Origin: Neopestalotiopsis rosae
Taxonomy: Eukaryota; Ascomycota; Sordariomycetes; Amphisphaeriales; Sporocadaceae
Assembly: GCA_023078685.1 (NCBI GenBank)
Contig: JALGAS010000008.1
Location: 3,499,786 to 3,563,785, forward strand
Length of the DNA: 64,000 bases
Direction: 5' to 3'
The notes below the pieces were generated by a model, which worked only from the letters and a program-made list of their open reading frames with translations, did not search any database and was not told the DNA's origin. Numbering within the stretch: the stretch's first letter is position 1; the number at the start of each line of letters is the position of its first letter. The position numbers and the translations under genes are program-made. This document shows positions 32,378 through 45,494 of this stretch, piece after piece.

Positions 32378-35300
32378 GCGGTGCAGTATTCGTAGAAGTG
32401 GCATATCTCGGAGAGTGCTTACTTTGGTGCGCATCCTTCTGCACGCCAGTTAGGAACAGACGACTAGGCACCTGTCTTACATCGCCAGATCGGGCATGGT
32501 GTACGAGACTATAAACACCCATGACTCTTGTGTCAGCAATTGAACGCATCCAGTTTCATGGGACCCTGTTGATTCGATTGGGAAAACACATAGGCTGACA
32601 CACTGTCTAGCGAAAACGTTGGCAACATCTACGTGGTGCTGATTATAAGGTGTCGTATGGATGACTTCCTTGCCCTCTGAGTAGGGTTCCATGGTGCCAC
32701 CTAGTTGACTGGCTGCTTGAGTGTGCCCTCAGCTGTCTATCGACGGATATTTCTGTCAATGTGCAGAGCTGTTCGGACATGGATAGCTTCAATACGTAGC
32801 AGCTTCAGAGCAGCTTCAAAACATCAAAGTGCTCTGCTGTCCAGCGTAACGGTCATTATCGCCAAATCCATGGGTTGGAATGCAGGGCAATGTGGACTTC
32901 TGGCCCAAGTTTTGAGACCGCCGCCTACTGATGGACGTGAGGGGGAACAGATATACCAATAATTATTGCCGGGAGGATTCATGTACCCCTCAAATGATGT
33001 CTAGAGGTTGAGCACCTTTGAAAGGTGGTGTGGCTGAGCTGGACAGCGCTCATTGCAAGTCATAGTAGCCAGACTACCATAATCCTCTTGAACGACCTGA
33101 AGCTCGACTACAGCAAGCAGCAAGCTTGCACATGTTGCCCACCTCTACTGGAATTTTGCAGTGCTCGAATACTCGCTCTAGTAAAGCTGGCTACAATCGA
33201 TGGCGCCGGTTTAGGGCTGAATTGTGCGTTCGTCATCATGATGCTGGAGGAGCCGAGTTTTGAGATTGAGGACAACATAGGGATTAAATAATTGGCCCAT
33301 AGTAGGTAAACAGTCATGAGAAAATAAATGAAATGATGCGCAAAATGAGGCTGAAGGATTCGGAAGTAATATTTCACTTTACTTTGCCTTGTGAAGACAA
33401 TTTGGTCAATAAAGCAAGAACGTGCTCCACCCGAAAACCAAGATCGACCAGCAGCCAGGTAAGCCCCCTGACGGTATTTTGGTAGTAAAAAAACCACAAG
33501 TTAATTCCGAGAGCCAGGCAACCTTGGCGAGCTGCAAATCAGTCAGGTACCTGGAGCAAGGTTTACACCCAACTGGAGCTAATAGGATCTGATAAACAAA
33601 AATCTTGAAGATTCATGTCCTGGTGTTGAATGAATCAGGGCAAAAGAAATGGCTGGGGGAAACTTCAGTGTCCCAGCGAGAGTTACAGTATGCACGGAGT
33701 GCAGGCCCACGAGGTATCTGGTATGTAGGTATGCTTTAGTATGCTGTCAAAACTCAAGGACTTTTGTGGAGGCGGTCGGACGTGTTAAGCTTCGGAGCGT
33801 TTCCATTGCAGATTTGGAAATCCGCCATGTGTCTGTCCAGGTTCGGTCCTGCTGCTCTGCTGTCTGGGACTGGATTCTGGGGGTTCTGAACTTGCGATGA
33901 TCCTAACCAATAGCCAGGGCCAATTGAGGTGGAAGCCCTGAGATCTCGACAGCACCGACCCCGCAGACAACGTTAGCGCAGGTGCGCTAGAACACCCCTA
34001 CCTTTCTCAAGTGGGCATCGACAGACACGCAAGATACAGCCAAGACAACGCTTCTTATTATGGAGCCCATGAGCGGTGACGAGAATAGCCCATGAATAGA
34101 TATGGTGGTGGTACAAATAGTTGCAATGTGGTCGGCAATAGTTGTTGTAAAGGCACAAGCTATGATATGCAGATTGATTGATAAGTGACAGACGGCATGC
34201 GTCAGCATACATTCGGCGTGCTTGATTTGCTCGTTGAACGTGGGCAAAGCACGGCCATGCAGCTAAAAAGCTATACGATATGTCGCGCGTTGCTGCTGCT
34301 GCTGCCACTGTAATCCAAGAGTGCATCTTTCACCGGCCGAAGTCGCAGTGTAATCTGACCCGAACGCAGACATACTGTACAGCTATTGTGTGGTTGCTAG
34401 TCGGTACGGGACTGCGTGCTGACTGCATACGTGTAGATAGGCGAGGGCCTAGCACCAAGTTGACCACCTCCATAGCAGTACATAGTAGGTATTGCTGGTC
34501 CATTGAGGCTCTGATGAATGAGGCAGGTTGTTCATGACAAAGAGTCCGGGGGTGTTATTGGATCGGATTGGTCCGGTTGTCTTTCGAGACCTTCCCTGTA
34601 TCGCACACTTGTACCTGCTAACGAAGAGTGCACTAGAAGCAGTGGATGTCGGCGCTCGGATGCGTTCTCCCATGTCCCCGGTATGCAGGCGACAGTGGTT
34701 CTTTGCAGAGAAGTTCTTCCTCTCTCTGCTGTAGCCAGCACAGATGGTGTGGACAGTCTAGCACCACCTACGGAGCTTCCACTTGTTAGGCGACGAAACG
34801 CCAACAGATAAGCGTGGACATTGACTCAAAAAAGGAATGGATGAGAATGATAGATGGAGAAGCAAAGATGCTGCTGTCAATCTCAATGTGGCAGCGGTCC
34901 ATTTGTCTAGCGCAGAGTAGAGCCAGAAAAACAAAGCAGCTTGGACCATATGGTGTCTTTCGGCACTCGATTCACCGGTACTGTCTTTTGTCTCTACGCC
35001 GTATGTACTGGAGCATGGTAGGGTTACACGAGATCAATTAAACTAGACTCTCCTGGTCGATTTTCGAGCCTCGACACCACTTGGCAGGCAGCATGGCGAT
35101 TTAGCAGGGTCGACCGTTGGAGGATCTCATCTTTGGTGGGGTTGGAGAAGATTGCGCTTGCGAATCGCACATTTAAGGAACATGATGTCAATTCCGAACA
35201 CACAAGTACCACGAGTCCACGACGACCTACCAGCTATTTTGTAACCGCCAAACGTCGCAGGGACAACGCGGTCTGCTTCCCCTGCCCAGGACCGGGTGCA

Positions 35301-36287
35301 TTGAGGGTGCTGCGTAACCATCATGAGATTCTAATATTAGCCGTTATACACAGACAAAGACAGAGTGTATACAGTATTGCTACATAGTAGGAAAGTTGAG
35401 CAGATGAGGCTCATGCTCATTTTCAAGCTGTGCACTACAATGTTGGAAGTTCCGATCTCGTCGATCTCGTGCCGGCAGCTTGCTAAGCTTGCCTCAGCAG
35501 GCCAAACTCTACAATTGCAGTGGATACAGCGTCAAAGTTTAAAACATATTGATATCAAGTGCCGTGCGATGCCTTGTCTTGGAACGTGCTTACAATGTTC
35601 TGTCAGACAAGTGAGGCAAGCGAGCAAGTCATTCGATCATTTCGAGAAGACAAAGATGCAGTCATGCCTTTGGCACTCAACGTGATATATCCTGTTCAGA
35701 GTATATCGATAGTCATCTTGGCTCTAGGCATCTTTCTTTGGATGATTTCTACAGTCTTGCTAGTACATACGCCTCTCGACCTGTGTTTGGCGACGTACTA
35801 TGTACACATGCCAAGTCTAACGTGTTGACCTTGGCAGACAAGGCTAACTAACGTAGAACGTGAAATGAGGGAATGAGAAACAGGTGATCCGGGGCCTCCA
35901 GATCGAGAATTAGATTGAAGTTGCAGTTAGCCTGTTGCAGAAAACAGCCCGCCTTGGGCAGAGAAAGAACTTCTACAAGAACAATATGAAGAAAAGACGA
36001 GAAAGCGCTAAACATGCCCATGCTAGCAGCGATTGTTAGCTGCCCCCGCCCGCAGCATAGCGACGAGCCTAGCCGCATTCTATGCATGAGCCCACTGCAT
36101 GGAGAGAGCGACAAAGCGATGACTGTTATCTCTCCACCCACCTGACGCCAGCGCCTAGGTGTAAGTATTGATTTAGGACCTGCCGTCCGGCTTTTTCATG
36201 GTTGGAGACATTTGACTTTTTTTTCTTCTGCTGCCCTCTTTGGTGCTTCATGTCTATTCTTCTTTCACAACTGTCCTAGGTTTTGCG
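32378..36287. other. about 4 kb with no convincing gene
   Basis: This lies between the divergent monooxygenase and ABC transporter genes. The longest frames are about 130 codons (33108-33497, minus) and lack domains, signal peptides or splice support. A GCT trinucleotide run is near 34290 and a short inverted repeat is at 33974-33989. I see no transposon ends, tRNA or conserved protein fragment. Confidence 0.55.
33974..33989. repeat. short perfect inverted repeat
   Basis: TAGCGCA-GG-TGCGCTA: 7-bp arms with a 2-bp spacer. It could be a dimer-binding site or chance; there is no adjacent gene to interpret it with. Confidence 0.4.
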
Positions 36288-36544
36288 ATGAGTTGTGAGT
36301 GAAAGGCACGCGACCACACGAATCCCGCCTTGCCTCCTCCCCGACCGCCAATTCCTACATCGGCTGGGTGACGCCACAGGCAGCTCGGACAGCAGACAGC
36401 GCTTATCTCGTCTCGGGTCGTTCGTCATCGGATAGCGCCCACCATCAAAGCCGAGACCGCCCTCCTGCCCGCCGCCACCACCGTTCCCGTCTCTTTGTCT
36501 GGTTGCGCCATTCTTCATCCTTCGTCACGACCACTTCGTCTTGC

Positions 36545-36580
36545 ATGGGAGCATATACGCAACAATGGCACCGGGTATAG
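36545..36580 (+). promoter_or_regulatory. overlapping upstream ORF (11 codons) on the ABC transporter start
   Basis: ATG 36545 opens a frame MGAYTQQWHRV ending at TAG 36578-36580. It overlaps the transporter ATG (36565) in another frame. A four-codon uORF (36288-36302, M-S-C-E) lies further upstream. If both are in the mRNA, they should reduce initiation at the transporter start. Confidence 0.5.
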
Positions 36581-39500
36581 GGTCGTGTAGAAGGCCGATA
36601 TGGCACGTCGACGACTTCACCCTCTGCTTTCAGTTCGAGTAAGTCGAGTCCCCACGCCTTTTCCTCCCCCAAGCATGGGTCGCTAGTAGCAAATGTGTGG
36701 CACGTCATACCCGCGGCTTGATTCACGCCCATTCGTCAATTGTTACACAGGCACAAAGCTACTGCGAATGACATTGCTGATCAGCTTCTGTATACAGCTA
36801 CCTCAAGATTCTCTTCCCTACAATCATAGTCGGCCTATCTCTGGTACATCTTATAATACAGAATCTTTTGCGCAAGATTAGGAGGAAACGCGAGACCAAG
36901 TACGACCCTCTGGATCAGCACCTTGACCACACCGAAATTCCACCCGAAGAAGACGAAGAATCAATCTCTACCGACGACGACGATGTTCTTTCTATCGCAC
37001 AGAACGGCGGCGGCCGCCTGGCTCTGGTACGGACCACTACTAAGGGTTCCATCGTCCAAGCCGACAGCCCTCCTGGTCAGCAGCTACTGGTCGTGATTGA
37101 GGAGCTTGCGATTGTTGGCTTGGTAGCCATCAACGTTGCATCTCTTGTTTCGCATGACTTTGGTGGTCGAGGCGTGCTGGCTGCCACTGTCGGTATCATT
37201 ACCTGGACCTATGTTCTCATTCTCGCGACACTACGACTTTTCCTCGGAAATACAAAATGGAGAGTCCCGCATATCTGGAATCACACGGCGGCTATCTACG
37301 CTTTCCAGTGGCTGTTTGTCCTGGTGCCTTTCCGTTCCGTCCTCATTCATCCTACCTCGGAAATGGCCAAGATTCTCACTATCATCGAATTCGCCCTGAC
37401 AAGTCTGTTGTTTGGCATGGCCATGACCACTAGAAAGGGAAACAAAACCGTTCTGCTGGAATGGGAAGGGGACATTGAGCCATCACGCGAGCCACTGGCT
37501 TCCTTGTTCTCCCTAATGACCTTTGGTTGGGTCGATAGCATTCTGTGGAAGGGTTACAAGGAGACCTATGAGATTGGTATGGTCTGGAACCTGCTGCCCA
37601 AAGACAAGGCAGCTGCTGTGCTCTCGGAATACCGACAAATTAAAAAGACCACCAGCTTGGCCTGGCACCTGGGCAAATTCTTCAAGGGCCCCCTCCTTCT
37701 GCAATGCCTCTGGGCCCTGGTTGCTGGTGTCTTGACCTTTGCCCCAACGCTACTGTTGAAAGCTATCTTGGAATACGTCGAACACCCCACTGATGCCCCG
37801 AGAAGCGTTCTCTGGCTATACGTTATCCTCCTTCCAGTATCGGATCTCATTCGCTCGGTGGCAGATAACCAGGGACTGTGGATTGGCCGCAAGATGTGCA
37901 TCAGAATGCGCGCCATTGTGATTGGCGAAATTTACGCCAAAGCACTTCGCCGAAAGGCTGCATCTGGAGGTGATTCCACACTGGCAAAGACCAAGAAGAA
38001 CGAAGTCACAGAGTCCAAGGTTGACAAGGTGAAGAGATGGATGAGTCTCAGGAAGAAGGATGCCCAGAAGGCAGCCAACGCTATCCCAACTAAATCGGAA
38101 GAGGCCGATGCCACCAAGGGTGCCGATGAGCAAGCCAATCTCGGAACCATTATCAACTTGATGTCAGTGGACAGCTTCAAGATTGGCGAGGTCACCTCTT
38201 ACCTGCACTTCCTGGCCGCACATGCTCCTTCGCAGCTCATCGTTGCAATTGCGCTTCTGTGGCAAATCATGGGACTCAGTGCTATTCCCGGCTTGGTGGT
38301 CATGGTCATTCTCCTCCCTGTCAATATTCTACTCGCCAGAGGCTTCAGTTACACACAGAAGAAGATCATGGCCGCAACCGACAAGCGCATTGCCACGACA
38401 AATGAAGTCCTCCAGAACATCCGTATCATCAAATACTTTGCCTGGGAGCAGCGCTTTAGTCAGATTGTCGATGAGAAGCGAGACGCTGAGCTCAAGGCTC
38501 TCAGAAAACGGTACATGGTCTGGGCTACTGCTGTTGCTATCTGGAACACTGTGCCTGTCCTGATTACCTTCTTTTCCTTCTTGGTCTACACCAAGATCGA
38601 GAAGAAGCCGCTGTACCCTTCGGTCGCATTCACAGCCATCTCTCTATTTATGCTCCTCCGTGTTCCTTTGGATCAACTTGGTGACATGATTGCCCACGTG
38701 CAAGAAGCCAAGGTCTCAATCGACCGTGTTGAGGAGTTCCTGCAAGAGGACGAGACGGACAAATACAAGCAACTCGGCCCGGATAATTTGGACGAGACTG
38801 GCAAGGCTGTCATTGGCTTCCGTGATGCCACATTTATTTGGGGCAGCCAGGATGCCATTGCCGATGATGGCTCCATGGCCTTCCGTTTGATGGATCTCGA
38901 CTGCGACTTCAAGATTGGCAAACTCAACGTCATCGCTGGCCCTACAGGTTCTGGCAAGACGTCCTTGTTGATGGCTCTCCTTGGTGAGATGACTCTGGTG
39001 AAGGGTGATGTCTACCTCCCGGGCGGCCGCAGTCGCGAGGACGTCCGTGTTGACCCCGAGACTGGACTCGCAGAGACTTGCGCATACGTCGCTCAGAGCG
39101 CCTGGTTAGTCAACGCAAACATCAAGGAGAACATCCTGTTCTCTGCACCCTATGATGCTCGCCGTTACCGAAATGTCATTGTTGCATGCGCTCTCGAGCG
39201 TGATCTTGAGATTCTGGACAACGGAGACGAGACATTGGTTGGAGAGAAGGGCATCACATTATCTGGTGGCCAGAAACAGCGAATTTCTTTGGCCCGTGCC
39301 GTCTATTCCAACTCCAGACATATTCTTCTCGACGATTGTCTTAGTGCTGTCGACTCTCATACTGCGCAATGGATCTTTGAAAACTGCATCCAGGGTCCCC
39401 TAATGAGAGACAGAACTTGTATCCTTGTCACACACAATACCACTCTGTGTGCTCCATCCTCTGAATATGTCGTTGTCATGGACAATGGTCGCGTATCAGC

Positions 39501-41784
39501 TCAGGGCACTGCAACTGAGGTTATCGCAACCGGCGCGCTTGGCGAAGAGTTGCAGAACAGGTCGCGGCCTGGATCGGTCATTCACGTTTCAACAATGCCA
39601 TCTCGTGTTCCCTCTAGTGTCGGCGATGAAAGCGATGAGACTCTTGTTGATAATGGTGGCAGCGATACTCTCACAGGTACTTCCAAGGACAAGAAGGAGA
39701 AGAAGAAGGTCGATGCTATGGAAGAGACAAAAGCCACTGGTGCCGTCAAGTGGTCTGTCCTCAAGCTGTATCTCAACGCCATGGGCAAGTGGTGGTTCTG
39801 GGTCCTCACGATCTTTGTGTTCACCGGTCAGCAGCTTTCTAGTGTGGCTTCAAACCTGTGGATCAAAGAATGGGCCAACCAGTACGCGACTGATGAGCAG
39901 GCTGTCTCGAGCATTCAATTCGGCACTTCGTCTTTGACGCCTCTGAGCTCTTCCTTCACTCCAAAGAATTTCGCATCGGTATCGACCTATATCAAGGATC
40001 AGCGATTCTTCAGCGCCGCAGAGTACTCTGCTAGCAGCGCTCCTCCTGATGTCAACGTCAACTATTACCTTTACATGCTCGCGTTTATCGGTATTATTGG
40101 TGCTGCCTTCGCCCTGGCCAGAGACTTGTGGTTGTTCCTTGGTTCGCTCACAGCATCTCGCAAGATTCACAGCAAATTGATGGCGTCCGTTGCGCGGGCC
40201 AAGTTCAAGTTCTTTGATATTACGCCCCTCGGTCAATTGATGAACCGTTTCAGCAAGGACCTGGAAGCCATTGACCAAGAAGTTGCACCGGTAGCCATTG
40301 GAGTTATGAGTTGCGCCTTGGCCATCACGGTTACCGTCGCGTTGATTGGTGCCATTACCCCTGGATTCTTGATTGCTGCCGTCTTCATTACTGTTCTGTA
40401 TGTTGGCGTGGGTGTTTTCTACCTGCGTGCATCGCGAGATCTGAAGAGACTGGATTCCGTCTACAGGAGTCCACTGTTCCAGCAGTTTGGTGAGACTCTT
40501 TCTGGAGTCACCACTATTCGAGCCTACGGTGACGAGCGCCGCTTCATTCGCGAGAACCTATCCAAGATCAATACGCAAGCGCGTCCATTTATCTACCTGT
40601 GGGCAGCTAACAGATGGCTCGCATTCCGCACCGATTGCCTTGGTAACTTGGTTGCCTTCTTCGCTGGCGTCTTTGTCGTCCTCAGTGTTGGAAACCTTGA
40701 TGCAGGTTCTGCTGGTATTTCACTCAGTTACGCCATCAGCTTTTCGGACAACATCCTCTGGCTCATTCGTTTGTACGCCATGAACGAACAGAACATGAAT
40801 TCAGTGGAACGTGTCAAGGAATATCTCGATGTCGAGCAGGAAGCCGAGCCCATCAATGAGAAAAACCGACCGCCTCAGAATTGGCCCGCACAAGGATCTG
40901 TGGAATTCATTGGCTACACGACCAGGTACAGGGAGGATCTTGACCCCGTCCTTCGCGATCTGACCTTCAAGATCCAACCATATGAAAAGGTTGGCATTGT
41001 TGGCCGCACAGGTGCTGGCAAGAGTTCTCTAGCCCTTGCTCTTTTCCGTGCACTAGAGGCAGAGAAGGGCAAAATCCTTATTGATGACCTCGATGTAGGC
41101 CAAATTGGACTCAAGGATCTCCGTGAGGCCATTACAATCGTGCCCCAAGACCCAACTCTCTTCACTGGCACTATCCGCACAAACCTTGACCCATTCGACT
41201 TGTACACAGATGAGGAGATCTTCACTGCCCTTCGACGGGTCCAGCTTGTTGGGCCTGACGAGGATCCTGCCACCCCTGTGACACTGACGGCGAGTCGGCA
41301 AACACTTCGAAACGTGAACGACGAGGAGGATCGGCTTAGTGGTGCCTCAACCCCCACGGCCACGAACAAGAATATCTTCCTTGATTTGTCGTCCTCGGTC
41401 GCCGAATCTGGCTCGAATCTATCTCAAGGACAGCGGCAACTCCTTTGCCTGGCTCGTGCTATGTTGAAACAGCCAAAGGTCTTGATCATGGATGAAGCCA
41501 CTGCCTCCATTGATTACACCACCGACTCCAAAATCCAGGGCACTATCCGTGAACTCAAGGGAACGACAATCACCATTGCCCACCGACTGGCTACAATTGT
41601 CGATTATGACAAGGTCCTAGTCCTGGATCACGGCTCACTTGTGGAATACGGCCACCCTTGGGAGCTTTTGAAGAAGTCCGACGGAAGCTTCAAGTCCATG
41701 TGCGAAACGAGCGGTGACCTGGAAAGCCTGACAAAGGCTGCTAAGAAGGCCTACGAGGCGAAGAGACTTGTAGATGATGAGTAG
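36565..41784 (+). CDS. ABCC (MRP/Ybt1-type) full ABC transporter
   Basis: Two exons, 36565-36638 and 36798-41784 (intron 159 nt, GTAAGT/ACAG), giving 1686 residues. Exon 1 supplies MAPGIGSCRRPIWHVDDF, and the join gives a membrane segment FDYLKILFPTIIVGLSLVHLI. TMD1 and TMD2 each precede an ABC domain. NBD1: Walker A GPTGSGKTS (about 739), signature LSGGQKQR (about 846), Walker B HILLDDCLSAVD (Asp in place of the catalytic Glu, usual for ABCC). NBD2: Walker A GRTGAGKSS (about 1427), signature LSQGQRQLL (about 1566), Walker B VLIMDEATASID (about 1586, catalytic Glu present). LLDDCLSAVD and the linker organisation resemble yeast Ybt1-type vacuolar bile-acid/conjugate pumps. Likely vacuolar or plasma-membrane export of organic anions or drugs. 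Two upstream ORFs may limit translation. Confidence 0.93.
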
Positions 41785-42821
41785 AGAAATCGCAAGTTGT
41801 CGCCTGCGGAGGCAATCAGGATTGCGATACGGCGTGAGCGCACCCAGCAGCAGCAGCGCAGGTGCCAAGCATGCCAACGGAAAAACGACCGAGCCAAAGG
41901 TTCGGAGTATAGTATGGATGAGCTCCAATAAAACAAAGGAGTCGTTCTTGAGCGCCCACCGTCGCTCTAGCACTCGAAAAGTGTATATATATAATCAGCA
42001 GTAGATACGGGCATTCGCATGGCCTTGGAGTTGTCCGGTATTGTCTCTATACTGAATTTAAGTTATGTTTCAAATCACGTTGATGATGGGCTCGGTATAG
42101 GGCTTGTCTATTGTAGGCATCTATGGGAAGATACACTGTCGTGAATAAGTGACTGGCTAATACGAATGCGACGATGATTTTACAGAAAGTGAGAACAGGC
42201 AATATGGCTTGCCAAGGTTCATAGCGCCTAAGCCGTTCAACGAGTGCATCTTATATCATTCAAGGCACAGGTATTTTTGTGGAACCTTGCTCGCACTCGC
42301 TTATCCTTCAGCCTCTCCCGTCTGGGCCACACCAAGACGCCTAACTTCGTACCCTAGACCGCATCCGGCTGGCTGGGTCGCAGGAATGCGAGTGCGAGGT
42401 TTGACGGGATCATATCGATCGAATAAATAACGTGGATCAGTTCGAGACCTGCAGTTGTTGCCAGAAGGATTCTGCAGCAGCTTGGCACAATAATGATTCA
42501 CCACGTCTCCGTCAGAGGCTCAGGCAATGTTATTGCTAGCAACGCCAAGGCGTGGTTGTTTCGTGCAACTAGTATAAGACTGCCACAGCTCACAGAGTAA
42601 CATTATGGCTCACTGTAGCAGACATTTACATTACTAGAATCTCGACGACACGATTGGGGGTGCGTTTGCATTTCTCGGGCCAGTGCGATACCAACTTCCT
42701 CCCTAAGAAAAGCTGAGACTTACCAAGATTGCGACCGTTAGTCTGAGATCAGGCCTTTTCCAATTCGATCGATCCCAACCGCGAAAGATTTCTTCTTGGA
42801 ACGAAACAACGTGAAAGAAAA
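41785..42821. other. intergenic region between ABC transporter and RTA1 gene
   Basis: 3' flank of the transporter and promoter of the RTA1-like gene. Frames are at most 112 codons and antisense; no element is recognised except the AATAAA above. Confidence 0.5.
41937..41942 (+). terminator. poly(A) signal of the ABC transporter gene
   Basis: AATAAA lies 153 bp after the transporter stop codon, in a suitable position for 3'-end formation. Confidence 0.45.
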
Positions 42822-44160
42822 ATGACAGACTCGACAGCAGGCTTTCCCCCGGGAGAGCTACAGTATATGGTAGTCTTTGGGCCCGATGCCAACTGCACCC
42901 TGGACATATGCCCGGTGGAAATGAGCGTGTACGGGTACCGCCCGAGCCTCGCCGCCAACTTCACCTTTCTGGGGTTGTACGTGCTCTCGGCCCTCGTCCA
43001 CACCTACCTGGGGTTTCGGTGGAAGTCGTACTCCTTTATGGCCTTCATGATCATCGGCGCCGTCAACGCCGTCATTGGCTATGCGGGCCGCATCATGCTG
43101 TACTATAATCCTTGGAGCTTTACCGCCTTTATGATACAGATTAGTAAGTTGTTACTTTGGGTTTTGGGAGGTCGGTGACGTTTCGCGAAAAATCAGGGAT
43201 CGCGATGGACATGGAAGCTGACGAGAGATCAAGTCTGCATCACCAGTGGTCCTGTATACTACTCGGCATCCATTTACGTGACCTTGGCAGCCTCGTGAGT
43301 TTTATACTCCCGACTTGAAAGATGCATATCGATTTTGATCACATTTCTGTGTCAAATATAAAGTGTTGACAGCCTGTCGGTGATAGCATCAAGCACTTTG
43401 CCCCAAGCTTATCTAGGGTCCGTCCGGAGCTGCTGTATTGGATCTTTATTCCCTGCGACATTGTGTGTCTATGTTTCCAGGCCGCTGGTGGTGGCCTGTC
43501 TACTTCGACTTCGGGGAGCAGCCAGATTGGCGTTGATAGTGAGTCAAATCCTTGGTTATGCTTTTGGACGCATTTGCGATTGGGAAAATTGCTGACTTGA
43601 GGGAATCTTGTAGTGGCGTTGGTCGGCTTAAGTCGTAGGTGCCCCTACAACTTTGATGTATTGTCTCGAAACACAACTGCTGACGTAAAACTTGTGTGTA
43701 TAGTGCAAGTTGCCGCCATGGTGATTTTCTGCGCGCTCTTTGCGGACTACCTTGTCCGATATTACCGTTCCGACTTCTACCGCAGCGAGGCAGCAGGGGT
43801 CAACAAGCTGGGCATGCGATCGAAGCTGTTCTTTGGCTTCCTCGCTCTGGCCATTGTGCTTATCCTGGTCCGGTGTGCCTACCGTCTTGTAGAGCTCAAG
43901 GATGGATATAGTGGCGACTTGATTCAGGACGAGGGACTTTTCATCGGACTAGAGGGCGTGTAAGTCTTGTTCATCGCGTTGCTCTTCCGCTGGGCTAGTG
44001 AAAATTCAAGTTGGCTGACAATCAAGGCAGTATGGTCATTGTGGCCGTGTATAGTCTTGCCATTGGCCATCCCGGATTTGGTTTGCGAAAAGGGATATCG
44101 AGCCAGCCAGAAGTGGAAAACAAGGGCAATAGCATTGGGCAAGTTCAAGACGTGCTTTAG
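42822..44160 (+). CDS. RTA1-like seven-transmembrane protein
   Basis: Six exons: 42822-43143, 43234-43294, 43387-43538, 43614-43634 (21 nt), 43704-43959 and 44031-44160, giving 313 residues with frame kept at every junction. The protein shows the RTA1 pattern: an N-terminal extracellular part (YRPSLAANFTFLGLYVLSALVHTYLG), ICITSGPVYYSASIYVTLAASIKHFAP, the hallmark YWIFIPCDIVCLCFQAAGGGLS, MALVGLSLQVAAMVIFCALFADYLVRYY, FFGFLALAIVLILVRCAYRLVEL, and a last helix VMVIVAVYSLAIGHPGFGL. RTA1-family proteins are lipid-translocating or stress-resistance membrane proteins of fungi. They confer tolerance to aminocholesterol or other toxicants in yeast; the precise role here is unknown. It follows the ABC transporter on the same strand. 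Confidence 0.92.
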
Positions 44161-45494
44161 AAAGGTGATATCCGGTGCATTGCTTCCTTTTTCTGCTTGG
44201 AGCCAGGGTTTGTCAATGCTGAGAAACAAAACTCACGGGAGGTTCCACGGCCCCATAAACAATTGAGATGAATTACATAGTATTGAGTTCCATTGAGTAG
44301 TAATTACGTACTCTGTGAGCACACAATGGTCGTGTTCTCTGCAAATCGACATGGACAGTGGTCCTTGTTGCAAAGCTTAATTCCGGTCATTCTCCGCGGA
44401 AGGACACCGACGTCATGACAATGTTTGCAGCAGTGGGCAGGCATAGCAGGGCAATTGACCATGTATTCTTTTGATCTTCTCCAAGTTCTTGGCCATAGCG
44501 TCGATCTAGGGACGGGAAGAAACACAGCAGTTTGAACTAAACATTCTTCCGCCCTACCGCCCCGTCGTCTGATCTCGAGTCAGTTCAGAGGCACTCAACG
44601 CCTGGTAGTCTGCTCGAGCAGTCCCGTCAAGCAATGCATCTGCCTTGTTCAACTCTCAGACAGCGGTTCGGTGTCTGCGATATGGGCAATCGTCCCTTGC
44701 TATGGAACCCCTAAGAGTGGATTAAGGGGAGGGTCGATCTTTACACAACTTACAAAAGGTTTACAAAGCCGTTGACTTGCTTGAGTTGGTAGATTGCGTA
44801 CCCATATGGACGCGCAATGATTGCCGGTACGCCCAAGCCCTCTGTAGGCTAGGCCCTGGGAGACGGGGCTTAAAACATCCTTATTAGCAAGCTTAGAGCG
44901 CTATGGAGCGCCGATAAGGTCTTGGCGGCCCGCAGCGGCAGTCAGTATCAAGGTTGAACTCCGGAATGTGGGAGAGCACGGAGTGGACTTACAGGACATC
45001 ATTGCCCCCATGTTTCTCTCCTTGCAGGCTTGCACACAGCCTGGGAGGCTGGCAGTAGTATTCTGTCCACCTTCTGCCCACAATAGATGACGACGCAACT
45101 CAACATGCGAATAATCAAGTTGCTGATTGGCCGGTCCGTACCAGGCATCGGATCGTATTGAACCATGATCGACCAGGGCGATTGCCTATTGCAGCCGGGG
45201 AGACGGTGGAAAAAAACGCGTCCTACAGGGTATACTGTTCATGGATTCCAGAAACAGATTGATGAGGCCAGCGCTCGTCGATATAGGTGGAACGTCACGG
45301 CAGGAACAAGCCGATCAGTGCAAGAGCCGCAATAGAGTATACACGGTAGAATAGGGTATATATTACAAATAGGATCGTCACTCATTCTGGAAGTTTGCAC
45401 TCGCAGTTGACCCAACTCCTCTCGTTGTCTCCTTTTTCTGCGTGCAACTCCGTCCTCTCGAGTTCACAGCTTGCCATTCTTTCATACCGTGACC
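44161..45494. other. intergenic region before the dioxygenase
   Basis: 1.3 kb with no frame above 75 codons in a plausible context. A TATA element at 45357 serves the dioxygenase, followed by a CT-rich leader. Confidence 0.5.
45357..45364 (+). promoter_or_regulatory. TATA box of the intradiol dioxygenase gene
   Basis: TATATATT lies about 135 bp upstream of ATG 45495, followed by pyrimidine-rich sequence (cctctcgttgtctcc) typical of fungal transcription starts. Confidence 0.5.

Noticed and set aside
33974..33989. Inverted repeat as a transposon terminus
   Set aside because: Only 7-bp arms with a 2-bp loop, no partner copy, target duplication or transposase nearby.
36693..36881. Alternative first exon for the ABC transporter
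   Set aside because: It lies partly in the intron and runs in a different frame. Splicing 36638 to 36798 restores a continuous membrane helix and a family-like N-terminus.
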